DNA of 64,000 nucleotides from CAVRRZ01 sp963723745 (GCA_963723745.1 CAVRRZ010000005.1:1565141-1629140), one strand, 5' to 3'. Positions 27,907 to 36,735 are shown, counted from the stretch's first letter. Program-made: numbers and translations. Notes: generated by a model from the sequence alone, not told the origin.

Positions 27907-28572
27907 ATGCGCATCGTCGTCGCCGGAGCCCACGGCAAGATCGCCCGTCGGCTCGGCCGCCTGCTCTCCGCCCGCGGGGACACGGTCGTCGGGCTGATCC
28001 GCAACCCCGACCACGCCACCGACCTCGAGACCGACGGCGTGCAACCGGCCCTCACGGACCTGGAGTCGGCGTCGGCCGACGACCTCGCCCCCGTGGTCGC
28101 CGGCGCGGACGCCGTCGTCTTCGCCGCCGGCGCCGGGCCCGGCAGCGGCATCGCGCGCAAGGACACCGTCGACCGCGGCGCGGCGGTCCTGCTCGCCGAC
28201 GCGGCCGAGCGGTCCGGTGTCCGCCGCTACCTGCTGGTGTCGTCCATGGGCGTGGACCTCGTCGCCGACGGCGCGACGCCGGCGGGCATGGACGACGTGT
28301 TCGTCGCCTACCTGCGGGCCAAGCTCGCCGCCGAGCAGGACGTCCTCGCCCGCCCGGGGCTGGCCCCCACCGTGGTGCGCCCCGGAAGCCTGACCGACGA
28401 ACCCGGCACCGGACTGGTCACGCTCGGGCGCACGGTCGACCCCGGCGAAGTGCCCCGCGACGACGTCGCCGCGGTGCTGCTGGCCTTCCTCGACGACCCC
28501 GCGGACGGCGTGGTCGTCGAGCTGGTCAGCGGCTCGACGCCGATCCGCGAAGCCGTGGCCGCGATCTCCTGA
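27907..28572 (+). CDS. NAD(P)-binding SDR-like protein, paralogue 2
   Basis: A 221-residue homologue of the preceding gene, with VVAGAHGKIARRLGRLL for NAD(P) binding, LLVSSMGVDLVADG, LTDEPGTGLVTL and LVSGSTPIREAVAA. The two proteins align along their whole length, so this is a local tandem duplication. ATG 27907 lies 36 bases after the first copy. The stop is one base from the truA stop on the opposite strand. Confidence 0.85.
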   Translation: MRIVVAGAHGKIARRLGRLLSARGDTVVGLIRNPDHATDLETDGVQPALTDLESASADDLAPVVAGADAVVFAAGAGPGSGIARKDTVDRGAAVLLADAAERSGVRRYLLVSSMGVDLVADGATPAGMDDVFVAYLRAKLAAEQDVLARPGLAPTVVRPGSLTDEPGTGLVTLGRTVDPGEVPRDDVAAVLLAFLDDPADGVVVELVSGSTPIREAVAAIS

Positions 28573-28573
28573 G

Positions 28574-29350
28574 TCAGCAGCGCAGGGCGCGCGTCTGCTG
28601 CGCCCGGGCGGCCAGTTCGTCGTCGGCGGGATAGTCGACGGCGACGAGGGTGAGCCCGTGCGCCGGGGCCACCACGATCTCGTCGGCCCGCTTCGTGCGG
28701 GTCAGCAGCTCGGCCGGCCAGTCCGCCGCCCGCCGGCCCTCGCCGACGGCCAGCAGCGCGCCGACGAGGCTGCGCACCATCGAGTGGCAGAACGCGTCCG
28801 CCGAGGTGGTGACCGTGACCAGCTCACCGCGGCGGACGACGTCGAGCGCCAGCAGCGTCCGGATGGTCGTCGCGCCCTCGCGGCGGCGGCAGTAGGCGGC
28901 GAAGTCGTGCAGCCCCAGCAGCCGGCGCGCGGCGTCGGCCATCGCGTCTGCGTCCAGCGGGCGCGGCCAGCCGACGGTGTCGAAGCGACGCAACGGCGGC
29001 GGCCCGGCCGGCGAGTCGACCAGGCGGTAGGCGTAGTGCCGCGCCAGCGCGCCGAAGCGGGCGTCGAAGTGCGGCGGTGCCTCGCCCACGCCCGGGACGG
29101 CGATGTCGGCCGGCAGCACGCCCCTGAGCCGCCGCAGCAGCTTCACCCGCTCCGCGGCCCAGGTGGCCCGGGGGACGTCGCAGTGCGCCACCTGGCCGGT
29201 GGCGTGCACACCGGCGTCCGTGCGGCCGGCGACGACCAGCCGAACCGGGCACCGCAGCACGGTGGACAGTCCCTGCTCGAGCTCCTCCTGAACGGTCCGG
29301 CGCTCCGGCTGGCGCGCCCAGCCGGAGAAGTGCGTGCCGTCATAGGCCAC
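28574..29350 (-). CDS. truA: tRNA pseudouridine(38-40) synthase TruA
   Basis: TruA makes pseudouridine at positions 38-40 of tRNA. The 258-residue reading shows the catalytic Asp in VAGRTDAGVHATGQ and the family's HYAYRL and FCHSMVRSLVG segments. The only conventional start is GTG 29350, which gives MAYDGTHFSG. The family normally has a strand before this, and the codons upstream do encode VRVRLAVAYDG, but no ATG, GTG or TTG is available there. The true start may be a rare codon such as CTG, or the N-terminus may carry an error. The upstream hairpin at 29364-29403 separates it from rplQ. Confidence 0.92.
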   Translation of the reverse strand: MAYDGTHFSGWARQPERRTVQEELEQGLSTVLRCPVRLVVAGRTDAGVHATGQVAHCDVPRATWAAERVKLLRRLRGVLPADIAVPGVGEAPPHFDARFGALARHYAYRLVDSPAGPPPLRRFDTVGWPRPLDADAMADAARRLLGLHDFAAYCRRREGATTIRTLLALDVVRRGELVTVTTSADAFCHSMVRSLVGALLAVGEGRRAADWPAELLTRTKRADEIVVAPAHGLTLVAVDYPADDELAARAQQTRALRC

Positions 29351-29363
29351 GGCCAGACGAACA

Positions 29364-29403
29364 CGGACGAGCCCGCTCCCACCGATGGGAACGGGCTCGT
29401 CCG
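29364..29403 (-). terminator. Terminator after rplQ
   Basis: Eighteen-base arms (29364-29381 and 29386-29403) pair with only one U-G wobble in the minus-strand RNA around a CCGA loop. It begins 25 bases after the rplQ stop and ends just before truA, overlapping any longer truA N-terminus. Confidence 0.85.
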
Positions 29404-29427
29404 GGTGCTGAACGGTGTCCAGCGGGA

Positions 29428-30180
29428 TTACTTCGGGTCGGGCGCAGACTCGCCGCCGGGGGCGTCCACGCCCGCGGAAGCGGCGTCCGAGGACTCCGCG
29501 GCGTTGATCTCGGCCGCGGCCGCGTCGGCCACCTCGGGCGAGAGCGCCGGGTCGTCGACGACAGCGGTGTTGTGCGCGGTCGGCTCACGGGTCACGTCGT
29601 CCTGCGCCTCGGCCGACTCGTCGACGGAGGCGGCCGAGTCGGCGCTCTCCGATGACTCCGAGGACTCCGACGAGGCCGAGGAGGCGTCGCTGTCGCCGGG
29701 CGCGACGTCGGACTCGACGGCGTCAGCGGTGACCTCACCGGCGGCGGCCGAGGCACCGGCGCCGGCGGCGAACTTCGTGCCGCGGGCGCGCTCGGCCTCG
29801 CCGACGGCCTGCTGGGCCACGGTGAGCGCCTCGACCAACTCGATGACCGCCATGGGGGCGTTGTCGCCCTTGCGCGGGCCCACCTTGGTGATGCGGGTGT
29901 AGCCGCCGGGCCGGTTGGCGAAGCGGGGACCGATCTCGGCGAACAGGAGGTGGACGACGTCCTTGTCGCGGATCGTCGTCATGACCTGGCGCCGGGCGTG
30001 CAGGTCGCCGCGCTTGGCGAGCGTGACCAGCTTCTCGGCCAGCGGGCGCAGCCGCTTCGCCTTGGTCTCGGTGGTGGTGATCCGCCCGTGCTCGAACAGC
30101 GAGGTGGCCAGGTTGGCCAGCATCAGCCGCTCGTGCGAGGGGGACCCGCCGAGACGGGGGCCCTTGGTGGGGGTGGGCAT
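29428..30180 (-). CDS. rplQ: 50S ribosomal protein L17 with long acidic tail
   Basis: A 250-residue L17. Residues 1 to about 137 are the canonical protein (MPTPTKGPRLGGSPSHERLM and on to ALTVAQQAVG). The last 110 or so residues are an extra Ser/Ala/Asp/Glu-rich low-complexity tail, for example SSESSESSESADSAAS. Actinobacterial L17 proteins often carry such tails, but this one nearly doubles the protein. It follows rpoA as in nearly all bacteria. Confidence 0.96.
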   Translation of the reverse strand: MPTPTKGPRLGGSPSHERLMLANLATSLFEHGRITTTETKAKRLRPLAEKLVTLAKRGDLHARRQVMTTIRDKDVVHLLFAEIGPRFANRPGGYTRITKVGPRKGDNAPMAVIELVEALTVAQQAVGEAERARGTKFAAGAGASAAAGEVTADAVESDVAPGDSDASSASSESSESSESADSAASVDESAEAQDDVTREPTAHNTAVVDDPALSPEVADAAAAEINAAESSDAASAGVDAPGGESAPDPK

Positions 30181-30310
30181 GTCGGTCCTTCCTCAGGCGG
30201 CCGGGCGGCGCGTGTGTGATCGAACAGCCGGCTGCGGTTCTTCTGTCGTCCAGTGTGCCGGGAGTCCCGGAGCGGCCGGACGGCGGGTAGGCCCGCCGTC
30301 CGGCGGCCCG

Positions 30311-30364
30311 CTGCAGGGTCCCACCGCGAGCGTGCGAGCGGTGGGGGGCAGCGGGTGTTTCTCA
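30311..30364 (-). repeat. 3'-end palindromic repeat, copy 2 (after rpoA)
   Basis: Begins CTGCAGGGTCCCACCGCGAG and ends GGTGGGGGGCAGCGGGTG, immediately following the rpoA stop at 30362 on the minus strand. The inner stem CCACCGC/GCGGTGG is perfect. It lacks the final GGACCC of the other copies. Confidence 0.8.
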
Positions 30365-31429
30365 GAGCTGCTCGGTCTCCCGGTAATCGCCCTCGCCGTA
30401 CTCCTGCACGTCGCCGTACTGGACGTCGCCGGCGTAGGAGTCGGTGTCGTACACCTCGTCGTAGCTCTCGACGGAGGTCGGGATGAACCCGGGCGGGCTG
30501 TCCTTGAGCGCGAGGCCCATGGCCGCCAGCTTCATCTTGACCTCGTCGATCGACTTGGCCCCGAAGTTGCGGATGTCCAGCAGGTCGGCCTCGGAGCGGG
30601 TGACGAGCTCACCGACGGTGTGCACGCCCTCGCGCTTGAGGCAGTTGTAGGACCGGACGGTGAGGTCCATGTCCTCGATCGGCATCGAGAAGTTCGCGAT
30701 GTCGGCCGCCTCGGCCGGGCTGGGACCGACCTCGATGCCCTCGGCCTCGAGGTTCAGCTCGCGCAGCAGACCGAACAGCTCGACCAGCGTGGACCCGGCG
30801 CTGGCGATGGCGTCCCTGGGGACGATCGACGGCTTGGTCTCCACGTCGACCACGAGGCGGTCGAAGTCGGTGCGCTGCTCGACGCGGGTGGCCTCGACGG
30901 CGTAGGTGACCTTGAGGACCGGCGAGTAGATCGAGTCGACCGGGATGCGGCCGATCTCCTGGCCGGGCTGCTTGTTCTGCGGCGCCGGGACGTAGCCGCG
31001 GCCCCGCTCGACGACCAGCTCGATCTCGAGGCGGCCCTTGCCGTTCAGGGTCGCGATGTGCAGGTCGGGGTTGTGCACCTCGACGCCGGCCGGGGGTGCG
31101 ATGTCGGCGGCCGTGACCTCACCGGGACCCTGCTTGCGCAGGTACATGGTCACCGGCTCGTCGGAGTCGGAGCTGACGACCAGGCCCTTGAGGTTCAGGA
31201 TGATCTCGGTGACGTCCTCCTTGACGCCCGGCACGGTGGTGAACTCGTGCAGGGTGCCCTCGATGCGGATGCTGGTGACAGCAGCACCGGGGATCGAGGA
31301 GAGGAGCGTGCGGCGCAGGGAGTTGCCGAGGGTGTAGCCGAAGCCGGGCTCGAGCGGCTCGATGACGAACCGCGAGCGCGACTCGGTGATCGTCTCCTCG
31401 GTGAGGGTGGGGCGCTGTGCGATGAGCAT
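30362..31429 (-). CDS. rpoA: DNA-directed RNA polymerase subunit alpha
   Basis: A 355-residue alpha subunit. The N-terminal domain dimerises and nucleates RNA polymerase assembly (FVIEPLEPGFGYTLGNSLRR). The C-terminal domain contacts DNA and activators (VRSYNCLKREGVHTVGELV, split at KREG). It ends in an acidic tail of about 45 residues. It lies between rpsD and rplQ as expected. Confidence 0.98.
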   Translation of the reverse strand: MLIAQRPTLTEETITESRSRFVIEPLEPGFGYTLGNSLRRTLLSSIPGAAVTSIRIEGTLHEFTTVPGVKEDVTEIILNLKGLVVSSDSDEPVTMYLRKQGPGEVTAADIAPPAGVEVHNPDLHIATLNGKGRLEIELVVERGRGYVPAPQNKQPGQEIGRIPVDSIYSPVLKVTYAVEATRVEQRTDFDRLVVDVETKPSIVPRDAIASAGSTLVELFGLLRELNLEAEGIEVGPSPAEAADIANFSMPIEDMDLTVRSYNCLKREGVHTVGELVTRSEADLLDIRNFGAKSIDEVKMKLAAMGLALKDSPPGFIPTSVESYDEVYDTDSYAGDVQYGDVQEYGEGDYRETEQL

Positions 31430-31489
31430 GGTGGTTCTCCTTCTGGTCCTCCGGCGACCGCCATATGACGCCGTGAGGGGGGTGGTGCA

Positions 31490-31521
31490 GGCGGGGCGGA
31501 CATCTGTCCGCCCGCCCCGCC
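31490..31521 (-). terminator. Possible hairpin between rpsD and rpoA
   Basis: GC-rich arms at 31490-31501 and 31506-31521 pair with a four-base bulge around ATCT in the 169-base rpsD-rpoA gap. It may be a weak terminator or a leader structure of rpoA. Confidence 0.45.
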
Positions 31522-31598
31522 GTGGTGACGCGATGGAACGGCCGCCCCGTCCAGAGGCTCGTCCCGAGCTTGCGAGGGATGAGGAGGACGGGGTGCTT

Positions 31599-32225
31599 TT
31601 ACTTCGAGTAGAGCTCGACGATCAGCTGCTCCTGGACCGGCGTGTCGATGACCTGCCGGGCCGGGATGCCGTGGACCAGCACCTTGAGCTGGCTGGTGAT
31701 GACCTCGAGCCACGGCGGCGTGGGACGGTCGCCGGCCTTGGCCTGCGCGAGCTGGAACGGCACGAGCTGGCGCGACTTCTCGGCCACCTCGATGATGTCG
31801 TTCTCGCTCACGCGGTAGGACGGGATGTCGACCTTGCGGCCGTTGACCCGGATGTGACCGTGGCGCACCAGCTGGCGGGCCATGTCACGCGACTCGGCGA
31901 GGCCGGCGCGGAACACGACGTTGTCCAGCCGCGACTCCAGGATCTGCAGCAGGACCTCACCGGTCTTGCCGGTCTTGCGGTTGGCCTCTTCGTAGTAGCC
32001 GCGGAACTGCTTCTCGAGGACGCCGTAGATGCGGCGTGCCTTCTGCTTCTCGCGCAGCTGCAGGAGGTACTCGCTGTCCTTGCTGCGACCCCGGCCGTGC
32101 TCGCCCGGCGGGTAGGGCCGGATCTCGATCGGGCACTTCGGGGATTCGCACTTGCTGCCCTTGAGGAACAGCTTCATCTTCTCGCGCCGACACAGGCGGC
32201 AGTCGGCTCCGGCGTAACGGGCCAC
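31599..32225 (-). CDS. rpsD: 30S ribosomal protein S4
   Basis: A 208-residue S4, a primary 16S rRNA-binding protein. The start MARYAGADCRLCRREKMKLF has two Cys of the zinc-type N-terminus, with ESPKCP completing part of the set. The S4 RNA-binding domain (SRLDNVVFRAGLAES, RQLVRHGHIRVNG) is clear. It may also regulate the alpha operon by translational feedback, as known in other bacteria. Confidence 0.97.
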   Translation of the reverse strand: MARYAGADCRLCRREKMKLFLKGSKCESPKCPIEIRPYPPGEHGRGRSKDSEYLLQLREKQKARRIYGVLEKQFRGYYEEANRKTGKTGEVLLQILESRLDNVVFRAGLAESRDMARQLVRHGHIRVNGRKVDIPSYRVSENDIIEVAEKSRQLVPFQLAQAKAGDRPTPPWLEVITSQLKVLVHGIPARQVIDTPVQEQLIVELYSK

Positions 32226-32260
32226 GTCAGGTACTCCTCGTTCTTCTCGTCAGTGACCGG

Positions 32261-32668
32261 TCAGACCCGGCGGCGCTTCTTGGGGCGGCAGCCGTTGTGC
32301 GGCTGCGGCGTCACGTCCTGGATCTGACCCACCTCGAGGCCGGTGGCCTGCAGCGAGCGGATCGCGGTCTCCCGGCCGGAGCCGGGACCCTTCACGAACA
32401 CGTCGACCTTGCGCATGCCGTGCTCCTGCGCCTTGCGGGCAGCGTTCTCGGCGGCCATCTGGGCGGCGAACGGCGTCGACTTGCGCGAGCCCTTGAACCC
32501 GACGTGTCCGGCCGAGGCCCAGCTGATCACGTTGCCGCTGGGGTCGGTGATCGACACGATCGTGTTGTTGAAGGTGCTCTTGATGTGCGCCGCGCCGTGC
32601 GCGACGTTCTTCTTCTCCTTGCGGCGCACCTTCTTGGCGCCGGCCGCAGTGCGAGCCCTGGGAGGCAT
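32261..32668 (-). CDS. rpsK: 30S ribosomal protein S11
   Basis: A 135-residue S11 starting at ATG 32668 (MPPRARTAAGAKKVRRKEKK) with GGGAGG near the start. The HIKSTFNNTIVSITDPSGN and PHNGCRPKKRRRV segments are canonical; the first begins HIKSTFNNTI and ends DPSGN. Part of the alpha cluster. Confidence 0.97.
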   Translation of the reverse strand: MPPRARTAAGAKKVRRKEKKNVAHGAAHIKSTFNNTIVSITDPSGNVISWASAGHVGFKGSRKSTPFAAQMAAENAARKAQEHGMRKVDVFVKGPGSGRETAIRSLQATGLEVGQIQDVTPQPHNGCRPKKRRRV

Positions 32669-32771
32669 GTCTCTCCGGATCCTCTGTCTTTCGTGGCCTT
32701 GGGGACCCGGCGGGCACCGCCTGAGGTGACCGACGCCGGGGGGTCCACGGGGGGCGGAGCCCCCCGTGCGT

Positions 32772-33152
32772 TTACTTCTTGCCGGCCTTCTTCTTGCCGG
32801 CGATGGTCTTGCGCGGGCCCTTGCTCGAGCGCGCGTTCGTGCGGGTGCGCTGACCGTGGACGGGCAGGCCACGGCGATGCCGCAGGCCCTGGTAGCAGCC
32901 GATCTCCACCTTGCGGCGGATGTCGCCGGCCACCTCGCGGCGGAGGTCGCCCTCGACGCGGAAGTGCTCGTCGATGTAGTCACGCAGCTTGAGCAGGTCC
33001 TCGTCGCCGAGGTCCTTCACCCGCAGGTCGGGGCTCACGCCCGTCGCCGCGAGGGTCTCCTTGGCGTGGGCCTTGCCGATGCCGTAGATGTAGGTGAGCG
33101 CGATCTCCATCCGCTTCTCGCGGGGCAGGTCGACGCCGGCCAGTCGTGCCAT
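32772..33152 (-). CDS. rpsM: 30S ribosomal protein S13
   Basis: A 126-residue S13 with MARLAGVDLPREKR, the YIYGIGKAHAKE helix-hairpin-helix and the basic RGLPVHGQRTRTNAR near the C-terminus that touches tRNA. It follows rpmJ in the usual order. Confidence 0.97.
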   Translation of the reverse strand: MARLAGVDLPREKRMEIALTYIYGIGKAHAKETLAATGVSPDLRVKDLGDEDLLKLRDYIDEHFRVEGDLRREVAGDIRRKVEIGCYQGLRHRRGLPVHGQRTRTNARSSKGPRKTIAGKKKAGKK

Positions 33153-33182
33153 GTTCTGGGGTCTCCCCTGTCGTATGTCTGT

Positions 33183-33296
33183 TCAGCCCTGGCGCTGCTT
33201 GTGCCGGGCGTTGTCGCAGATGACCATGACCCGGCCGTGCCGGCGGATCACCTTGCACTTGTCACAGATCTTCTTCACCGACGGCTGGACCTTCAC
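33183..33296 (-). CDS. rpmJ: 50S ribosomal protein L36
   Basis: A 37-residue L36 starting at GTG 33296: KVQPSVKKICDKCKVIRR, then RVMVICDNARHKQRQG. The three Cys and one His form the zinc-ribbon of the C-plus type. It lies between infA and rpsM. Confidence 0.95.
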   Translation of the reverse strand: MKVQPSVKKICDKCKVIRRHGRVMVICDNARHKQRQG

Positions 33297-33374
33297 CGGT
33301 GCCGCCCCTCATTTCCTCGATCGTGTGCCGGTCACGCGTGCTGCCACGAAGGGCAGCCGTCGCGCACCGAGCGG

Positions 33375-33596
33375 TTACTTGTAGCGGTAGACGATGCGGC
33401 CGCGGGTCAGGTCGTAGGGCGAGAGCTCCACGACCACGCGGTCCTCGGGCAGGATGCGGATGTAGTGCTGCCGCATCTTGCCGCTGATGTGGGCGAGCAC
33501 CCGGTGTCCGTTCTGCAGCTCCACCCGGAACATCGCGTTGGGCAGCGGCTCGACGACGCGACCCTCGACCTCGATGGCCCCGTCCTTCTTCGCCAT
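33375..33596 (-). CDS. infA: Translation initiation factor IF-1
   Basis: A 73-residue S1-domain initiation factor starting at ATG 33596 (MAKKDGAIEVEGRVVEPLPN). It ends YDLTRGRIVYRYK. A GTG or ATG further upstream would add only MSG. Standard position upstream of rpmJ. Confidence 0.97.
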   Translation of the reverse strand: MAKKDGAIEVEGRVVEPLPNAMFRVELQNGHRVLAHISGKMRQHYIRILPEDRVVVELSPYDLTRGRIVYRYK

Positions 33597-33812
33597 ACCC
33601 GACACGGCCTCCCGACTCGTCCTGCGCCCATGCCGGAACCGGCTGGGACGCGTTCGCTGATTGCAGAACAGGTGGTGCAGGCGCTCTCGCGAGGGCGTTC
33701 CCCGTCACGCGGCCACAGCACGACGACGGAACGGCGCTAGCGCCATCGGCAACTGTACCTCGCCCCGGCGCGCCGCTCCAACCCGGCCCAGTGTGATCCT
33801 GGAACGGCCCCG

Positions 33813-33864
33813 GTGCAGGGACCCGCCGCGAGCCTGCGAACGGTGGGGGGCAGCGGGGTCCTTC
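33813..33864 (-). repeat. 3'-end palindromic repeat, copy 3 (after map)
   Basis: Starts GTGCAGGGACCCGCCGCGAG and ends GGGGCAGCGGGGTCCTTC, directly downstream of the map stop at 33866. GGACCC and GGGTCC ends pair, with an inner CACCG/CGGCG stem and an asymmetric bulge. Confidence 0.8.
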
Positions 33865-33865
33865 T

Positions 33866-34669
33866 TCAGGTGCGGGGCGTGATCCCGAAGGGCGCCAGCC
33901 CGGCGACGCCGCCGTCCTCGGCCGTGAGCACCCAGGGACCCTCGGGGGTGATCGCCACGGTGTGCTCGAAGTGGGCGGCCCGCGAACCGTCCTTGGTGAC
34001 GACCGTCCAGCCGTCCTCGAGCTCGACGGTGGCCGGATCGCCCACGGTCACCATCGGCTCGATCGCCAGGGCCAGGCCGGGCACCAGCTTGGGCCCGCGG
34101 CCGGCCCGGCCGTAGTTGAGCACGTGCGGGTCCTGGTGCATCTCGGTCCCGATGCCGTGCCCGCCGTAGTGGTCGACGATCCCGTAGCGGTGCTCCTCGG
34201 CAAGGACGACCTGCTCGACGGCGTTGCTGATGTCGGTGAGCCGGCCACCGGCGACCGCCCGGGCCAGCCCGGCCCACATCGAGCGCTCCGTGACGTCCAT
34301 CAGCGCCGCGTCCTGGGCGGAGGGCTCCCCCACGGTGACCGTCACGGCGGAGTCACCGTGCCAGCCCTGCAGGATGGCGCCGCAGTCGATGGAGATGTTG
34401 TCGCCCTCGGCCAGGACGCGCTCGGGGTCGGGGATGCCGTGCACGATCTCGTCGTTGATCGAGGCGCAGATGCTGCCGGTGAAGCCGTGGTACCCGAGGA
34501 ACGAGGGCACCGCGCCGGCCGTGCGGATGTGATCCTCGGCGATGGCGTCGAGCTCACCGGTGCTCACTCCCGGCCGCACGGCCGCACGGACGGCGGCCAG
34601 CGCGCCGGCCACGACGAGCCCGGCCGCCCGCATGAGCTCGATCTCGTGCGGTGTCTTGATCTGGATCAT
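33866..34669 (-). CDS. map: Methionine aminopeptidase, type I
   Basis: Map removes the initiator methionine. The 267-residue protein starts at ATG 34669 (MIQIKTPHEIELM). Metal ligands are visible in SIDCGAILQGWHGDSA (two Asp), GGHGIGTEMHQDP (His) and AIEPMV and EHT (two Glu). It sits after adk in the secY-adk-map order. Confidence 0.97.
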   Translation of the reverse strand: MIQIKTPHEIELMRAAGLVVAGALAAVRAAVRPGVSTGELDAIAEDHIRTAGAVPSFLGYHGFTGSICASINDEIVHGIPDPERVLAEGDNISIDCGAILQGWHGDSAVTVTVGEPSAQDAALMDVTERSMWAGLARAVAGGRLTDISNAVEQVVLAEEHRYGIVDHYGGHGIGTEMHQDPHVLNYGRAGRGPKLVPGLALAIEPMVTVGDPATVELEDGWTVVTKDGSRAAHFEHTVAITPEGPWVLTAEDGGVAGLAPFGITPRT

Positions 34670-34733
34670 GCGTCCACTCCACTTCGCGAGCAGCGGGAAA
34701 ACGCGCAGGCGACCGCCGCGCACGCCGGCCTGC

Positions 34734-35312
34734 TCAGCGCCCGAGGGCCTTCATGGCCCGCTCGGTGACCTCGTCGATCTCGCCGATCGCGTCGATCCGG
34801 GTGAGCAGGCCCTGCTGGTCGTACCAGCCCGACAGCGGCGCGGTCTGTTCCCGGTGCACCTCGAGCCGGTGCCGGACGGTCTCGGGCTTGTCGTCCTCGC
34901 GCTGGACCATCTCGCCGTCGACCAGCATCCGCCGACCGGAGAGCCGGCGCACCAGCTCCTCCTCGTCGACGCACAGCTCCAGCACCCGGTCCAGGTCATG
35001 GCCGAGCTCGGCCAGCGAGTCCCGCAGCTGCTCGGCCTGGGCGATGGTGCGGGGGAACCCGTCGAGGAGGAAGCCGCCCTCGGCATCGGCCTCGGCCAGC
35101 CGGTCCTTGACCATGGCGACGGTGATCTCGTCGGGAACGAGGTCGCCGGCGTCCATGTAGGCCTTGGCCTTCTGGCCCAGCTCGGTCTGACCGCTGACGT
35201 TCGCACGGAAGATGTCACCGGTGGAGATCGCCGGGACGCCGAGCCTGCCGGCGATGATCTGCGCCTGGGTGCCCTTGCCCGCTCCGGGGGGACCCAGCAG
35301 GACGACGCGCAC
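34734..35312 (-). CDS. adk: Adenylate kinase (short-lid form)
   Basis: Adk interconverts ATP, ADP and AMP. The 192-residue protein has the Walker A LLGPPGAGKGTQ, the AMP site and the FLLDGFPRTIAQAEQL motif. The lid is short, with no zinc cysteines, as in most actinobacteria. GTG 35312 overlaps the secY stop by one base (TAGTG). Confidence 0.97.
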   Translation of the reverse strand: MRVVLLGPPGAGKGTQAQIIAGRLGVPAISTGDIFRANVSGQTELGQKAKAYMDAGDLVPDEITVAMVKDRLAEADAEGGFLLDGFPRTIAQAEQLRDSLAELGHDLDRVLELCVDEEELVRRLSGRRMLVDGEMVQREDDKPETVRHRLEVHREQTAPLSGWYDQQGLLTRIDAIGEIDEVTERAMKALGR

Positions 35313-36622
35313 TACTTCAGGAACCCTTCGTAGTTGCGCTGGTTGAGCTGCGTCTCGATCTGCTTCACCGTCTCCAACCCCACTCCGACCATGATCAGCA
35401 CTGCAACGCCACCGAACGGGAAGTTCTGGTTCTGCCCTTCCTGCGTGATGGCGAGGAAGAAGTTCGGCAGCACGGCGACGGTGCCCAGGTAGATCGACCC
35501 CGGCAGGGTGATCCGCGACAGCACGTACTGCAGGTACTCGGCGGTCGGCCGGCCCGGCCGGATGCCGGGGATGAAGCCGCCGTAGCGCTTCATGTCGTCG
35601 GCGCGCTCCTCCGGGTTGAACGTGATCGACACGTAGAAGTACGTGAAGAAGACGATCATCCCGAAGAACACGGCGATGTGGACCGGGCTGCTCTGGTCGA
35701 TGATGTAGTTCTCGAAGAACTGCCGGACACCGCCGGTCTCGCTGCCCTGCAGCTGGATGATCAGCTGCGGCAGGTAGAGCAGGGACGACGCGAAGATGAC
35801 CGGGATGACGCCGGCCTGGTTCACCTTCAGGGGCAGGTAGGTCGACGTGCCGCCGTACATCCGGCGGCCGACCATGCGCTTGGCGTACTGCACGGGGATG
35901 CGGCGCTGCGCCTGCTCCACGTAGACGACCGTGCCGATGATCAGGACCGCGAAGACGCAGACGACGGCGAAGACCAGACCACCGCGGGTCTGCAGGATCG
36001 CACCGCCCTCGGCCGGGATCCGTGCGGCGATCGAGGTGAAGATCAGCACGGACATGCCGTTGCCGATCCCCTTCTCCGTGAGCAGCTCGCCCAGCCACAT
36101 GATCAGCGCGGTGCCGGCCGTGAGCGCGACGACGAGGATGACCGTCGTCCAGACGGAGTCGTCCGGGATGATGTCCTGCGGGCAGTTCGGGAACAGCTGG
36201 CCGCTGCGGGCCAGCGCGATGATGCCCGTGCTCTGCAGGACCGCGAGCGCGATCGTCAGGTAGCGGGTGTACTGGGTGAGCTTGGCCTGCCCCGCCTGGC
36301 CTTCCTTCTTCAGCTGCTCGAAGCGCGGGATCACCACGACCAGCAGCTGCACGATGATGCTGGCGGTGATGTAGGGCATGATGCCGAGCGCGAAGACGCT
36401 CAGGCGCAGCAGTGCCCCGCCGGAGAAGAGATTGACCAGCGAGTAGACATCCCGCTGGTCGGATGCCTGCGCGAGCTCGAGGCAGCTGTTGATCGCCTCC
36501 ACGGAGACGCCCGGCCCGGGGATCGCGGCACCGAGGCGGTACACGGCGATGATGCCCAGGGAGAACAGCAGCTTTCGCCGGAGATCTGGCGTCCGGAACG
36601 CCGCGGCGAACGCCTGCAGCAC
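35312..36622 (-). CDS. secY: Protein translocase subunit SecY
   Basis: The 436-residue central pore of the Sec translocon, with ten predicted membrane segments. The plug-helix region (GGALLRLSVFALGIMPYIT) and the RMVGRRMYGGTSTYLPLKVN segment before helix 7 are recognisable. It follows rplO across a strong hairpin at 36689-36733, so it may have its own promoter. Confidence 0.98.
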   Translation of the reverse strand: MLQAFAAAFRTPDLRRKLLFSLGIIAVYRLGAAIPGPGVSVEAINSCLELAQASDQRDVYSLVNLFSGGALLRLSVFALGIMPYITASIIVQLLVVVIPRFEQLKKEGQAGQAKLTQYTRYLTIALAVLQSTGIIALARSGQLFPNCPQDIIPDDSVWTTVILVVALTAGTALIMWLGELLTEKGIGNGMSVLIFTSIAARIPAEGGAILQTRGGLVFAVVCVFAVLIIGTVVYVEQAQRRIPVQYAKRMVGRRMYGGTSTYLPLKVNQAGVIPVIFASSLLYLPQLIIQLQGSETGGVRQFFENYIIDQSSPVHIAVFFGMIVFFTYFYVSITFNPEERADDMKRYGGFIPGIRPGRPTAEYLQYVLSRITLPGSIYLGTVAVLPNFFLAITQEGQNQNFPFGGVAVLIMVGVGLETVKQIETQLNQRNYEGFLK

Positions 36623-36688
36623 GTGCCCTCCCCTGGTCGGTCGGTTGAGGTTAGCAACGCCTGGGCCCCTCGACCGGGAGACCGGGCA

Positions 36689-36733
36689 GCAGTCGACCCC
36701 CGGAGCGTCGGATCCGCTCCGGGGGTCGACTGC
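36689..36733 (-). terminator. 19-bp perfect hairpin between rplO and secY
   Basis: Perfect 19-base arms (36689-36707 and 36715-36733) with a seven-base loop start two bases after the rplO stop. It lacks a T tract. It looks like a terminator ending the ribosomal spc cluster, with secY-adk-map-infA downstream as a separate unit. Confidence 0.85.
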
Positions 36734-36735
36734 GT

